Of a DNA stretch of 12,112 nucleotides, positions 1-7,270 are shown piece by piece. A program made the position numbers and the translations under genes. Source of the stretch: Eutrophocola sp964601805 (lineage in GTDB: Bacteria; Pseudomonadota; Gammaproteobacteria; Pseudomonadales; Pseudohongiellaceae). A model generated the notes under the pieces. The model was given only the letters and a program-made list of their open reading frames with translations. It made no database searches and had not been told where the DNA came from. The DNA lies in NCBI GenBank assembly GCA_964601805.1, contig CAZROW010000075.1, positions 1-12,112 on the forward strand. The letters are read 5' to 3'. Numbering within the stretch: the stretch's first letter is position 1; the number at the start of each line of letters is the position of its first letter.

Positions 1-36
1 CAAGGGACAAGGGACAAGGGACAAGGGACAAGGAAC
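1..36 (+). repeat. Purine-rich heptamer tandem array (CAAGGGA)n
   Basis: Four perfect copies of CAAGGGA occupy 1-28 and are followed by a decaying fifth copy (CAAGGAAC). The array is cut by the left edge of the window, so its true copy number is unknown. The same unit returns in inverted orientation at 230-262, and a REP-like hairpin of the same orientation begins 28 bases downstream. No open reading frame uses it. It looks like a non-coding microsatellite-type array that belongs to the REP block. Confidence 0.9.
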
Positions 37-63
37 GACACGTTGGGCTTTATCGACAACCCA

Positions 64-98
64 TAGGTCGGGATAGGCGCGAAGCGCCTTTTTCCGAC
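64..98 (+). repeat. REP-like hairpin 1 (variant ATAG head)
   Basis: An imperfect palindrome. The outer stem GTCGG (67-71) pairs with CCGAC (94-98), and the inner stem GGCGC (76-80) pairs with GCGCC (84-88) around a GAA loop; the arms are separated by GATA on one side and TTTTT on the other. The base string before the stem is ATAG, where the other copies in this window have GTAG. The layout matches bacterial repetitive extragenic palindromes, which carry a conserved tetranucleotide 5' of a bulged stem and are mobilised by REP-associated tyrosine transposases (RAYTs). No RAYT gene lies in this window. Confidence 0.8.
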
Positions 99-131
99 GT
101 TGAAATCTCGAGCACTGCTGTAAAAGTTAAT

Positions 132-167
132 GTCGGCAAACGGGCCTTCGGCCCTATGCCGACCTAC
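132..167 (-). repeat. REP-like hairpin 2 (GTAG head, minus strand)
   Basis: Read on the minus strand, the GTAG head (167-164) precedes an outer stem GTCGGC/GCCGAC (163-158 with 137-132) and an inner stem GGGCC/GGCCC (154-150 with 146-142) around a GAA loop. It faces REP-like hairpin 1, so the pair has heads pointing outward, as in bacterial interspersed mosaic elements. Its outer framework is identical to that of the copy at 12035-12070; only the central stem and loop bases differ, and the stem changes are compensatory. Confidence 0.85.
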
Positions 168-212
168 AGGCTGCAGACTTCAATCAATGTTTAGTCAGTA
201 AACCCTGTCTTG

Positions 213-224
213 CAGGTATACCTG
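213..224. other. Perfect 12-bp palindrome
   Basis: CAGGTATACCTG is a perfect dyad lying between REP-like hairpin 2 and the inverted heptamer array, about 100 bases upstream of the DUF6152-type gene. It could be a binding site for a dimeric regulator or a chance palindrome. No promoter elements were recognised next to it. Confidence 0.35.
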
Positions 225-229
225 AACAA

Positions 230-262
230 CCTTGTCCCTTGCTCCTTGTCCCTTGTTCCTTC
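230..262 (-). repeat. Heptamer tandem array, inverted copy
   Basis: On the plus strand the units read CCTTG, TCCCTTG, CTCCTTG, TCCCTTG, TTCCTTC. On the minus strand this is the CAAGGGA unit of the array at 1-36, with two units diverged. The two arrays form about 30-base inverted arms around the REP pair. The array ends 57 bases before the start codon of the next gene, so it lies in that gene's leader or promoter region. Confidence 0.88.
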
Positions 263-319
263 CGTATTGAAAACCCCATCCCCATGTCATATCCTCGTTC
301 GACACCTGAGGAGGTAGAC

Positions 320-697
320 ATGAACATAGTAAAAACTGCAGTAACACTGGTGTGCGGCATGCTTTTAAGTTCAGTCGCAAGCCTTGCCTTTGCCCACCAT
401 GGCTGGTCCTGGTATGGCAACGAACCCTTCACTCTGACCGCTGAAGTTGTCGACAAGCGCTTTGGGAATCCTCACGATGAGCTGACCCTGCGTGATGCTG
501 ACGGGCAACAGTGGGATGTCCTGCTCAGTCCGCCCGGACGCAGTCGTCGGGCCGGGCTTACCGGTGATGAAGTCAATGTGGGTGATACGGTCACCGCTTT
601 TGGCCACCGGCGCAGTGAAGGCAATAATTTTGAAATGAAGACTGAACGCCTGCAGGTGGGTGATAAAATCTATAACCTGTATCCCAACCGCAGTTAA
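320..697 (+). CDS. Exported DUF6152-type protein
   Basis: A 125-residue protein of unknown function. Residues 1-25 form a signal peptide ending in AFA, so the mature chain starts with HHGW and should be periplasmic. The HH-G/S-W start, the NPH motif (50-52), the W in QQWDV (65) and a compact beta-rich pattern with GDxVTAFGHR (88-97) are typical of the DUF6152 family as I remember it. That family has no established biochemical role; the exposed N-terminal histidine pair could bind metal, which is inference. The ATG at 320 is chosen because GAGGAGGT (309-316) gives a strong ribosome site and the signal peptide begins there; an in-frame start at 239 would add residues from the repeat array. The gene is followed by a stem-loop and then by a lipoprotein gene on the same strand. 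Confidence 0.8.
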   Translation: MNIVKTAVTLVCGMLLSSVASLAFAHHGWSWYGNEPFTLTAEVVDKRFGNPHDELTLRDADGQQWDVLLSPPGRSRRAGLTGDEVNVGDTVTAFGHRRSEGNNFEMKTERLQVGDKIYNLYPNRS

Positions 698-706
698 GCT
701 TGATTT

Positions 707-741
707 CGATGCCCCGGAATCTCCAGGTTCTGCGGGCATCG
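707..741 (+). terminator. Possible stem-loop terminator
   Basis: CGATGCCC (707-714) pairs perfectly with GGGCATCG (734-741) around a 19-base loop, starting 10 bases after the stop of the DUF6152-type gene. The bases after the stem (TTGTGTTC) are only partly T-rich, so intrinsic termination may be weak. Confidence 0.4.
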
Positions 742-769
742 TTGTGTTCATAAAACAATAAAGAATAAT
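742..769 (+). promoter_or_regulatory. Candidate sigma-70-type promoter for the lipoprotein gene
   Basis: TTGTGT (742-747), a 16-base spacer, then AATAAT (764-769), in an A/T-rich stretch that differs from the surrounding sequence. It lies about 40 bases before the preferred ATG. The -35 element is only a partial match. Confidence 0.3.
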
Positions 770-809
770 AAAAAGTGCTCACCAGTATTTGGAAGTAATG
801 GGGAAAATC

Positions 810-1832
810 ATGAAATCAGCCAATGTTCTTTTGCTCATGGTGATCTCGATGTTGCTGGCATCCTGTGCCGTGACTTCGGATTCCAGCATGCCGATGCAGA
901 CTGCCAGCACACGGCCGGAAGCCAGTGAAAGCACCGCCATGGTGATGGATGCACCGCCGGGGCCTGATCTGTGCACGACGCGTGATTGCCTGATGAGCCT
1001 GGTTGATGATTACCTGGCCGCACTGGTTGCCGGTGAGCCCGGGTCATTGCCTTTCGCTGACGATGCCATCTTCGTGGAAAACGTGATGCGCAAGACCATC
1101 GGTGAAGGCCTGTGGCAAAGCGCTACCGGGCTTCCCGGAGAATTCCGGATTTATGTGCCTGATCCGGTATCAAAGCAGGCTGGATTCATGGGTCTGATGG
1201 AAGTGAATGGTGAACCGGCGCTGCTGGCCTTGCGCCTGCAGGTGGAAGGGGATGGTATCAATGCAGCTGAACATATCGTGGTCCCTGTGACCAGTGACAG
1301 GGCACTGGGTAAACTCATTCGGCCCAGGCCCGGCTTTCACATGGAAATCGATGAAGACGAGCGACTCTCGCGCAGGGAGCTGTTGTCCATCGGTTATTCC
1401 TACTACCCGGCCCTGGATGACAATGACGGCACGCTGGCGCCTTTTGCAGACGATTGCCTGCGTATCGAAAACGGCATGCAAACCAGCACAAACCCGAATG
1501 CCGCCACGGTCTTTGGCAAGATGAACTGCGGACCACAGATCTCCACCAATTACTTCCAGTACATAGACAGTATCGACAATCGCCGCGTTAATGTGGCCGA
1601 TCCGGTCACCGGCCTGGTCATGGGCCTGTCCCACTTTCGCCATGGCTTTGAACAGAAGGAAACACCGATTGTCGGTGTTGAGGGCATCACAACAAGGGAT
1701 GTGAGCATGTTCGACCCCTTCGATATGCCTGCCATGCATATATTCAAGGTTGGTCCGGAAGGACAGATTCATGAAATCGAGGCAGTTGGCCTCCTGGCTC
1801 CCTACATGTCCCCGACGGGTTGGGGTTTCTGA
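810..1832 (+). CDS. Outer-membrane-type lipoprotein with duplicated NTF2-like halves
   Basis: A 340-residue lipoprotein of unknown function. Residues 1-19 form a lipoprotein signal with lipobox LASC (Cys19). Residue +2 is Ala, not Asp, which predicts outer-membrane sorting. Two halves look related: half one (about 60-160) contains LPFADDAIFVEN and later YVPDPV, and half two (about 190-330) contains APFADDCLRIEN and later NVADPV. Each half continues into a stretch ending near a G-x-I element. The pattern recalls SnoaL/NTF2-like folds and the DUF8021 family from memory, not from a search. The ATG at 810 places GGGGAA upstream and gives a clean lipoprotein signal; an in-frame ATG at 798 and a TTG at 789 are alternatives. 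The gene ends 3 bases before the stop of the convergent antiporter gene. Confidence 0.75.
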   Translation: MKSANVLLLMVISMLLASCAVTSDSSMPMQTASTRPEASESTAMVMDAPPGPDLCTTRDCLMSLVDDYLAALVAGEPGSLPFADDAIFVENVMRKTIGEGLWQSATGLPGEFRIYVPDPVSKQAGFMGLMEVNGEPALLALRLQVEGDGINAAEHIVVPVTSDRALGKLIRPRPGFHMEIDEDERLSRRELLSIGYSYYPALDDNDGTLAPFADDCLRIENGMQTSTNPNAATVFGKMNCGPQISTNYFQYIDSIDNRRVNVADPVTGLVMGLSHFRHGFEQKETPIVGVEGITTRDVSMFDPFDMPAMHIFKVGPEGQIHEIEAVGLLAPYMSPTGWGF

Positions 1833-1835
1833 ATC

Positions 1836-2807
1836 TCAGCTGCCAATGAGCAACAAGGCGTTGTAAGCCAGGTAAACCAGGCAGAGGATAATGCCTTCCA
1901 GCCGGCTGATCGATTTTTTGGTGTAAAGAAAAAACAGCAGTAACAGGCTCAATCCTGCCATCACTGAATGATCCAGCCAACTGAATTCATGGATCGTCAG
2001 TGGCTGTATTATCGTGGTCAGGCCAAGGATGCCGAAGACATTGAAGATATTACTGCCAATGATATTACCGATGGCCATATTGCCGTAACCACGCCAGGCT
2101 GAAATCACCGAAGTGCTCAACTCCGGCAGGCTGGTGCCAACCGCCACTATGGTCAGGCCGATCACACGGGGCGTGACACCCAGTGCCGTAGCAATCGACA
2201 CAGCGCCATCAACCAGCCACTTGCCACCAAGAACCAGCAGCACAATGCCTGCTATTACCAGTACCGGCTGCAGCCAGACCCGTTCTGTGGGTTCAGGAAT
2301 CAGTTCGACCACTTGCTGCTCGGCAAGGGCCCTGGACTTGGCCGTGCCCTGCAAGGACATCCAGAGAGTCGCACTCACATAAAGAACAAGCGCAATTACC
2401 AGGACGGTGCCTTCAGCCCGTGTCACCTGGCGATCCACCACTACCCATATCACCGCCAGTGTGGCCAGGATCATGACCGGGGCGTCCACGCGAAACAGTC
2501 GGGCCTGGACAGCCAGGGGCATGATGATGACCGACAGACCCAGGATCAAACCAATATTGGCAATATTGGAGCCAACGACATTGGCCAGGGAAATATCGCT
2601 GGCGTTGGCCGACATGGCGGCATTCAGGGAAACCGCCAGTTCCGGTGCACTGGTACCCATCGAGACAAGGGTAAGGCCGATAACAAGCGGTGAAACGGAA
2701 AAGCGCCTGGCGATGGCGCTGGCACCTGAGACCAGAAATTCACCACCAAAGTAAAGACACAACAATCCTGCAAACAACTGGAAAATACTGGTCATCATAT
2801 CCTGCAA
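1836..2807 (-). CDS. Calcium/sodium antiporter (CaCA family, YrbG-like)
   Basis: An inner-membrane cation exchanger of the Ca2+/cation antiporter superfamily, with about ten hydrophobic segments over 323 residues (usual length for the family). Both signature alpha repeats are intact: alpha-1 has GTSAPE (51-56) followed by NVVGSNIAN (76-84), and alpha-2 has GTSLPE (224-229) followed by GNIIGSNIFN (247-256). The acidic Glu of each GTSxPE and the Asn/Ser of GSN form the ion site in this family. A cytoplasmic loop near 150-180 separates the halves. The start is uncertain: TTG at 2807 sits 4 bases after AGGAG, while ATG at 2798 has a better codon but longer spacing. Such exchangers usually export Ca2+ using Na+ or H+; the ion cannot be fixed from sequence. 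The gene is divergent from lemA across a 187-bp spacer. Confidence 0.93.
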   Translation of the reverse strand: MQDMMTSIFQLFAGLLCLYFGGEFLVSGASAIARRFSVSPLVIGLTLVSMGTSAPELAVSLNAAMSANASDISLANVVGSNIANIGLILGLSVIIMPLAVQARLFRVDAPVMILATLAVIWVVVDRQVTRAEGTVLVIALVLYVSATLWMSLQGTAKSRALAEQQVVELIPEPTERVWLQPVLVIAGIVLLVLGGKWLVDGAVSIATALGVTPRVIGLTIVAVGTSLPELSTSVISAWRGYGNMAIGNIIGSNIFNVFGILGLTTIIQPLTIHEFSWLDHSVMAGLSLLLLFFLYTKKSISRLEGIILCLVYLAYNALLLIGS

Positions 2808-2994
2808 TGTACTCCTGTCCTGTTAAACAGATCAATGGGTGGCGTTGCTGTGGTTTTATTCCACTTGACTATGCAGGTATGATGAGTCGGCTTGTGTCCA
2901 CCTGGACGTGTTATGACCTGCATTGCGGACAATACGAAGACACACTTTAAAGACTCTGCATACAGATTCTTTATCAACAGACAAGGAAAACGCC

Positions 2995-3591
2995 ATGGGA
3001 CTTTCGACCATTATCATTCTTATCGTAATTGCGGTAGTCATTATCTGGGTGGTGGGTATCTACAACCGGCTGGTTACCCTGAAAAACCGCTACCAGAATG
3101 CGTTCTCGCAAATCGAGGTGCAGCTGAAAAGACGTTATGACCTGATTCCAAACCTGGTGGAAACAGCCAAGGGTTATATCCAGCATGAACGGGAAACCCT
3201 GGAAGCAGTCATCGCGGCTCGTAACCAGGCGCTCAGTGGTCTGGAGAAAGCCGCTGCCGAACCGGGCAGTCCTGCTGCCATGCTTGACCTGGGACAGGCG
3301 GAAGGCATGCTTTCCGGTGCCCTGGGCCGGTTGAATGTGGTCGTGGAAGCCTATCCGGACCTGAAGGCAAACCAGAACATGATGCAATTGTCTGAAGAGC
3401 TGACGAGCACTGAAAACAAGGTCGCTTTTTCGCGGCAGGCTTTTAACGATGCCGTTACCGAGTACAACACGTACAAGCAGACCTTCCCGCCAGTCATGGT
3501 TGCCGGCACATTCGGTCATGGCCCGGATGCCAGCCTGCTGGAGTTTGAAGACAGTGCGGCCATGCAGGAAGCACCCAAGGTCAGTTTCTGA
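2995..3591 (+). CDS. lemA: LemA family membrane protein
   Basis: A 198-residue LemA protein, the usual size. One N-terminal membrane segment (about 4-21) is followed by YNRLVTLKNRYQNAF and then VQLKRRYDLIPNLVE, the most conserved LemA signature, and by a long helical region ending near TYKQTFPP. LemA proteins are anchored with a short N-terminal tail outside; their function is not settled, but their genes often sit beside M48/HtpX-type protease genes, as here. The ATG at 2995 follows AAGGAA (2983-2988); the in-frame upstream extension to 2923 has a charged, non-membrane N-terminus and is rejected. The 187-bp spacer before it is shared with the divergent antiporter gene; I see a TATGAT (2878-2883) without a convincing -35 box. 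The M48 peptidase gene follows after 45 bases, so co-transcription is likely. Confidence 0.95.
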   Translation: MGLSTIIILIVIAVVIIWVVGIYNRLVTLKNRYQNAFSQIEVQLKRRYDLIPNLVETAKGYIQHERETLEAVIAARNQALSGLEKAAAEPGSPAAMLDLGQAEGMLSGALGRLNVVVEAYPDLKANQNMMQLSEELTSTENKVAFSRQAFNDAVTEYNTYKQTFPPVMVAGTFGHGPDASLLEFEDSAAMQEAPKVSF

Positions 3592-3636
3592 TATCAACCT
3601 GAACCGGCGTTTGCATAAAAAGCACAGGGTAAAGTC

Positions 3637-5538
3637 GTGAATTTTTTTTCCCACCAGGATGAGGCCAGGGCGAATACGCGCAAACTGGTTTTCCTGTTCG
3701 TGTGTGCCGTACTCACCCTGATCGTCATCACCTCTTTTCTTGTGATTGGGGTCCTGTTCTATGCAGAGTCCCAGGCTGAAATCGGCATCAATACCGAGTT
3801 CCTCACCTCCACGATCTTTATACAGGTAAGCCTGGTGGTTATCGTGGTCATTGCCATTGGCACGCTGGTGCGCATGGCCCAGTTGCGAGGTGGCGGCAAG
3901 GTGGTCGCCGAATCCCTGGGAGGGCGTCTGCTCAACACCGGCACCCGCGATGCCGATGAGCGCAAGATCCTGAACGTGGTTGAGGAAATGGCCATTGCCT
4001 CGGGTACGCCGGTACCGCCGGTTTACCTGATGGAAGATGAAGCCATCAACGCCTTTGCCGCAGGGTACAAACCACGTGATGCGGTCATCGGTATTACGCG
4101 TGGCTGTATTCGTGAGTTGAGCCGGGATGAGTTGCAGGGCGTGATTGCCCACGAGTTCAGTCATATTTTCAATGGCGACATGCGCCTGAATATCCGTTTG
4201 ATGGGATTGCTTTACGGCATCATGGTGCTGGGCATTATCGGTTATCACATTCTGCGTGGCGGTCGTTACCGGGTCGCGTCCTCGCGCTCCAGTAAAGGCA
4301 ATGGCGGTGCGATCCTGTTCCTGGGACTGGGCTTGCTGGTTATCGGCTATGGCGGCACGTTTTTTGGCAACCTGATCAAATCGGCAGTCAGCCGCCAGCG
4401 GGAATTCCTCGCCGATGCTTCGGCGGTACAGTACACCCGCAATCCCGATGGCATTGGTGGCGCCCTGAAAAAAATAGGGGGTTACAGCGAAGGCACACAA
4501 ATCAGCAGCAGCGATGCCTCGGAAATCAGCCACATGCTGTTCTGCAGTGGTATCAAGGAAAAGTTTTCCGGCATGTTCGCTACCCATCCGCCCCTGAATG
4601 AGCGTATCAAACGCATTGATCCCCGGTGGGACGGCAAGCTGGCATACTCACGTCCGTCGCCCGGTGAGGCCCATGAAGAAACTGCCGAGGGCGTTTCCCA
4701 TTTCGCAGCTACCGAAAGCAGCACTGCTCCGTCGGCCCTGGATGCCGTGGGCAATCCCACTAACGCACACCTGGCACAGGCAGCAGCCACGCTGGCAGAT
4801 TTTCCGACCCTGGTGATTGAGGAGGCCCATAGCACGCAGGGAGCCACACTACTGATATTTGCCATGCTCATTTCCCTGTCTGATGACACCACCGCTGAAA
4901 AACAGCTTGGGCTATTGAAAGCACAACTGGATGATTCGGATTACCTGGCCCTGACCCAGGTGAGTCGGGCCATGGTGAAGATACCGCGGCAGGAATTTCT
5001 GTCACTCATCGACCTGGCCTTGCCAAGCTTGCAGCAACTGTCGCAAGCCCAGTACCGCGTTTTCATGACGACCCTGGGCAAGTTGATCATGGCGGACCAG
5101 GAAATCTCCCTGTTTGAATGGTGCCTGTTCAAGATTTTGCGCTATAACCTGGATGAGCGTCCTGACCGGCGCGTGAAACATGTCGGGCTGAAAAAGCTGG
5201 CCAGGGAAAGTGAAGTCCTGTTGTCAGTGTTGGCCGCCTGTGGTCACGACGAGAATGAAAAAGCGCTTGCGGCTTTTAACCGGGCCAGTGAATTCCTGGA
5301 GCTGGGGCCGATGAATTTTCATGCGCAGGTGGCAGGCAATACCGATCTGCTGGAGAACGCCCTGGACAGGCTGAATAGTATGAAGCCGTTACAGAAACCG
5401 AAACTGCTGAAAGCGATGGTGACCTGTATCAATGCCGATGGCCAGGTCACTGCCGAAGAAGGGGAGCTGCTCAGGGCGGTTGGCACCCTGCTGGACTGTC
5501 CCATACCGCCCCTGTTGCCGGGGCAACGTTTTATCTGA
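3637..5538 (+). CDS. M48 family (HtpX-like) membrane metallopeptidase with long C-terminal extension
   Basis: A zinc metalloprotease of 633 residues. Membrane segments lie near 17-42, 58-79, 190-205 and 226-245. The zinc site is complete: HEFSH (His172, Glu173, His176) and the third ligand Glu256 in SRQREFLADASA. HtpX-type enzymes degrade damaged inner-membrane proteins from the cytoplasmic face. HtpX itself is near 290 residues, so about 280 residues (350-633) are extra. This tail is soluble and helical, with stretches such as LGKLIMADQEISLFEW (near 490) and TCINADGQVTAEEGELL (near 600) that resemble TerB/tellurite-resistance-like acidic helical modules; that comparison is from memory. The start is GTG with AGGG 7 bases upstream (3626-3629). 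A run of eight T (3642-3649) immediately follows it. It is paired with lemA, which supports a shared membrane role. Confidence 0.9.
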   Translation: MNFFSHQDEARANTRKLVFLFVCAVLTLIVITSFLVIGVLFYAESQAEIGINTEFLTSTIFIQVSLVVIVVIAIGTLVRMAQLRGGGKVVAESLGGRLLNTGTRDADERKILNVVEEMAIASGTPVPPVYLMEDEAINAFAAGYKPRDAVIGITRGCIRELSRDELQGVIAHEFSHIFNGDMRLNIRLMGLLYGIMVLGIIGYHILRGGRYRVASSRSSKGNGGAILFLGLGLLVIGYGGTFFGNLIKSAVSRQREFLADASAVQYTRNPDGIGGALKKIGGYSEGTQISSSDASEISHMLFCSGIKEKFSGMFATHPPLNERIKRIDPRWDGKLAYSRPSPGEAHEETAEGVSHFAATESSTAPSALDAVGNPTNAHLAQAAATLADFPTLVIEEAHSTQGATLLIFAMLISLSDDTTAEKQLGLLKAQLDDSDYLALTQVSRAMVKIPRQEFLSLIDLALPSLQQLSQAQYRVFMTTLGKLIMADQEISLFEWCLFKILRYNLDERPDRRVKHVGLKKLARESEVLLSVLAACGHDENEKALAAFNRASEFLELGPMNFHAQVAGNTDLLENALDRLNSMKPLQKPKLLKAMVTCINADGQVTAEEGELLRAVGTLLDCPIPPLLPGQRFI

Positions 5539-5547
5539 ACTGATGTT

Positions 5548-5582
5548 GTAGGCCGGAAATGACCCGAAGGGTCATCTCCGGC
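5548..5582 (+). repeat. REP-like hairpin 3 (GTAG head), possible terminator of lemA-M48
   Basis: The GTAG head (5548-5551) is followed by GCCGGA (5552-5557) pairing with TCCGGC (5577-5582) and ATGACCC (5559-5565) pairing with GGGTCAT (5569-5575) around a GAA loop, with one A/C mismatch between the two stems. The head, two-part stem and GAA loop match the other REP-like copies, although the stem bases are different. It begins 9 bases after the M48 stop codon, so it may stabilise or terminate that transcript. It is followed after 10 bases by the assembly gap. Confidence 0.75.
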
Positions 5583-5592
5583 AATGAGGCGT

Positions 5593-5692
5593 NNNNNNNN
5601 NNNNNNNNNNNNNNNNNNNNNNNNNNNNNNNNNNNNNNNNNNNNNNNNNNNNNNNNNNNNNNNNNNNNNNNNNNNNNNNNNNNNNNNNNNNN
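5593..5692. other. Assembly gap (100 N)
   Basis: Exactly 100 undetermined bases, a conventional scaffold placeholder, so the real distance is unknown. The gap removes the 3' end of the carboxylesterase gene and whatever lies between it and REP-like hairpin 3. A repeat array next to the REP could have caused the break. Confidence 0.98.
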
Positions 5693-7236
5693 TCCAGTGC
5701 CTCGAAATGAGCTTCCTGGAAAAACTCCAGTTTTTCTGCTGACGGCACCATGTCGGTGTCCATGCCAATGTCCTCGCCCAGGATCATGACATTACCCGGT
5801 TCATTGCCCCTGAAGTCATTCCATTGGGGCAGGTCGGGACCGGCGGCACGACTGCTGCGGGCAAAATTGACCCAGTACGTAGCCATGGCATCGGCCAGTT
5901 CGCGGTCTGCGTCAGTCCATTCAGGATGCTGGTCAAACTGGTTGAATACGTAGGCCAGCTCGGCGACATGGGTGGCACCCCGGTTTGTCCCGGGAGGCAC
6001 GCGGGTGAAAAAGTACACATAGGACGCCAGTCCCCAGTCTGCCTGGTAGCCCACCATGTTGCGGGCAAGAAATGCCATTTCATCGTTGAATGCCTGCTTG
6101 CCCATGGCGTTGGCTTCGGCATCGTTGCTTGCCGGGTAGAGAGAAAAGAATTCATCTGCCCGGTCACCATACAGGTCGTTGACGGTATCCCTGTAAGTCT
6201 CGAGATCGGGAATACCGGGGCCAAAAAAGTTGGCTTCATCGCGATTGGTTCCGGCCATCATGTAAACAGGATGCTGCTCACCATCGGCAAAGACCTGGAA
6301 CACCGGTTTCTCCAGGAACCAGCCGTCCACGATGACGCTGCCACCACCGGGAAAATTTTCAAAGATGTCCAGGCTGGATGCAGCACGCAGTTCCGCCAGG
6401 GAGGAGGCGCCGAAATCTCGCATTTGTTGCAGGCCGGCAGCTTCGGCCTGGGCCAGGGTGGTTTGCTCCGTGGTGGAGATGCCCAGCACAGGATTGTCGG
6501 CCCGGCTTTGCAGAATAGCGCGGTGAATAAGCCCTCGGCTCAGTGGTGAGGCCAGCAGGTTGGCAATGGCTGCCGCACCGGCTGATTCACCAAAGACAGT
6601 GACGTTGGTGGGATCACCGCCGAATGCCGAGACATTGTCATAAATCCATTCCAGTGCAGCGATGGCATCAAGCATGGCGTAATTGCCCGATGCATTGTCG
6701 GGTGATTCGCTGGTGAGTTCCGGATGGGCAAAAAAGCCGAATGTGCCAAGACGGTAGTTAAAGGTAACAACAATGGCGCCCTTGGCGGCAAGATGCTGGG
6801 CATCGTACTGGGGAGCATTGCCGGAGCCGCCAAAAAAACCGCCGCCGTGAATCCAGAGCATTACAGGATACAGTTCATCCTGGGACCGGGCAGGTGTCCA
6901 GACATTCAGGTACAGGCAGTCTTCACTGCTCAGGACCTGCTGTGCCCCTGGCGCAAAACCGCGTTGTACGCAGCGTGGACCGAACTGCGTGGCGGGTCTG
7001 ACACCGGACCAGGATGCCGGAGGCTGTGGCGGACGCCAGCGATTTTCACCCACAGGCGGGGCGGCGTAGGGTATGCCGCGAAACACGGTGACATCACTGT
7101 TGTCGGCAGCCTCTCCCTGGATGAGGCCGGTTTCTATCATGATGGTTTCAGGCAACTGGGCAGAAGCCACCATTGGCACTGAAAATCCCAGTGCGAGCCA
7201 GAGAGTGAATAATGTGTGTTTCCAGGTGTTGTTCAT
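5693..7236 (-). CDS. Secreted type-B carboxylesterase/lipase (3' end in gap)
   Basis: An alpha/beta-hydrolase of the type-B carboxylesterase family (COesterase), which hydrolyses carboxylic esters. 514 residues are visible and the chain runs into the gap, probably close to its natural end since family members are about 500-560 residues. A signal peptide covers 1-26 (ASA). The catalytic triad is complete: Ser218 in GESAG, Glu334 in GTNRDE and His423 in ATHVAEL. The oxyanion hole HGGGF is at 130-134. Cys89 and Cys107 (SEDCLYLNVW) form the family's conserved disulfide, fitting export. The usual QSG after the nucleophile region reads QSRAD here, a mild deviation. The ATG at 7236 has AGGGG 8 bases upstream; the longer in-frame start at 7290 overlaps the preceding gene. 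It lies 34 bases after the PNPOx-type gene, so the two are probably one transcript. The substrate is unknown. Confidence 0.93.
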
Positions 7237-7270
7237 GCTGTCATCCCCTGTATGAATTGCTGTCGCTGTC

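Noticed and set aside
1..262. CRISPR-like array at the left repeat block
   Set aside because: Units are 7 bases and contiguous without spacers, and no cas genes are present.
239..319. Upstream start for the DUF6152-type gene
   Set aside because: It begins in the heptamer array and would bury the signal peptide; the ATG at 320 has a strong ribosome site.
1170..1772. A 200-codon minus-strand frame opposite the lipoprotein gene
   Set aside because: The plus-strand frame has a clear lipoprotein signal and internal duplication; the minus frame has neither.
2923..2994. Longer N-terminus for LemA
   Set aside because: The added residues are polar and not LemA-like, and AAGGAA precedes the ATG at 2995.
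2974..4587. A 537-codon open frame on the minus strand across lemA and the M48 gene
   Set aside because: It is antisense to two clear protein families, its translation shows no domain or membrane logic, and long antisense frames are common opposite such genes.
5572..5692. Carboxylesterase reading frame continued through the N-run to 5572
   Set aside because: The sequence past the gap is the REP-like hairpin, and the gap length is not real, so the true C-terminus cannot be placed.
5824..6549. A 241-codon plus-strand frame opposite the carboxylesterase
   Set aside because: It is a shadow of the esterase gene, with no recognisable features.
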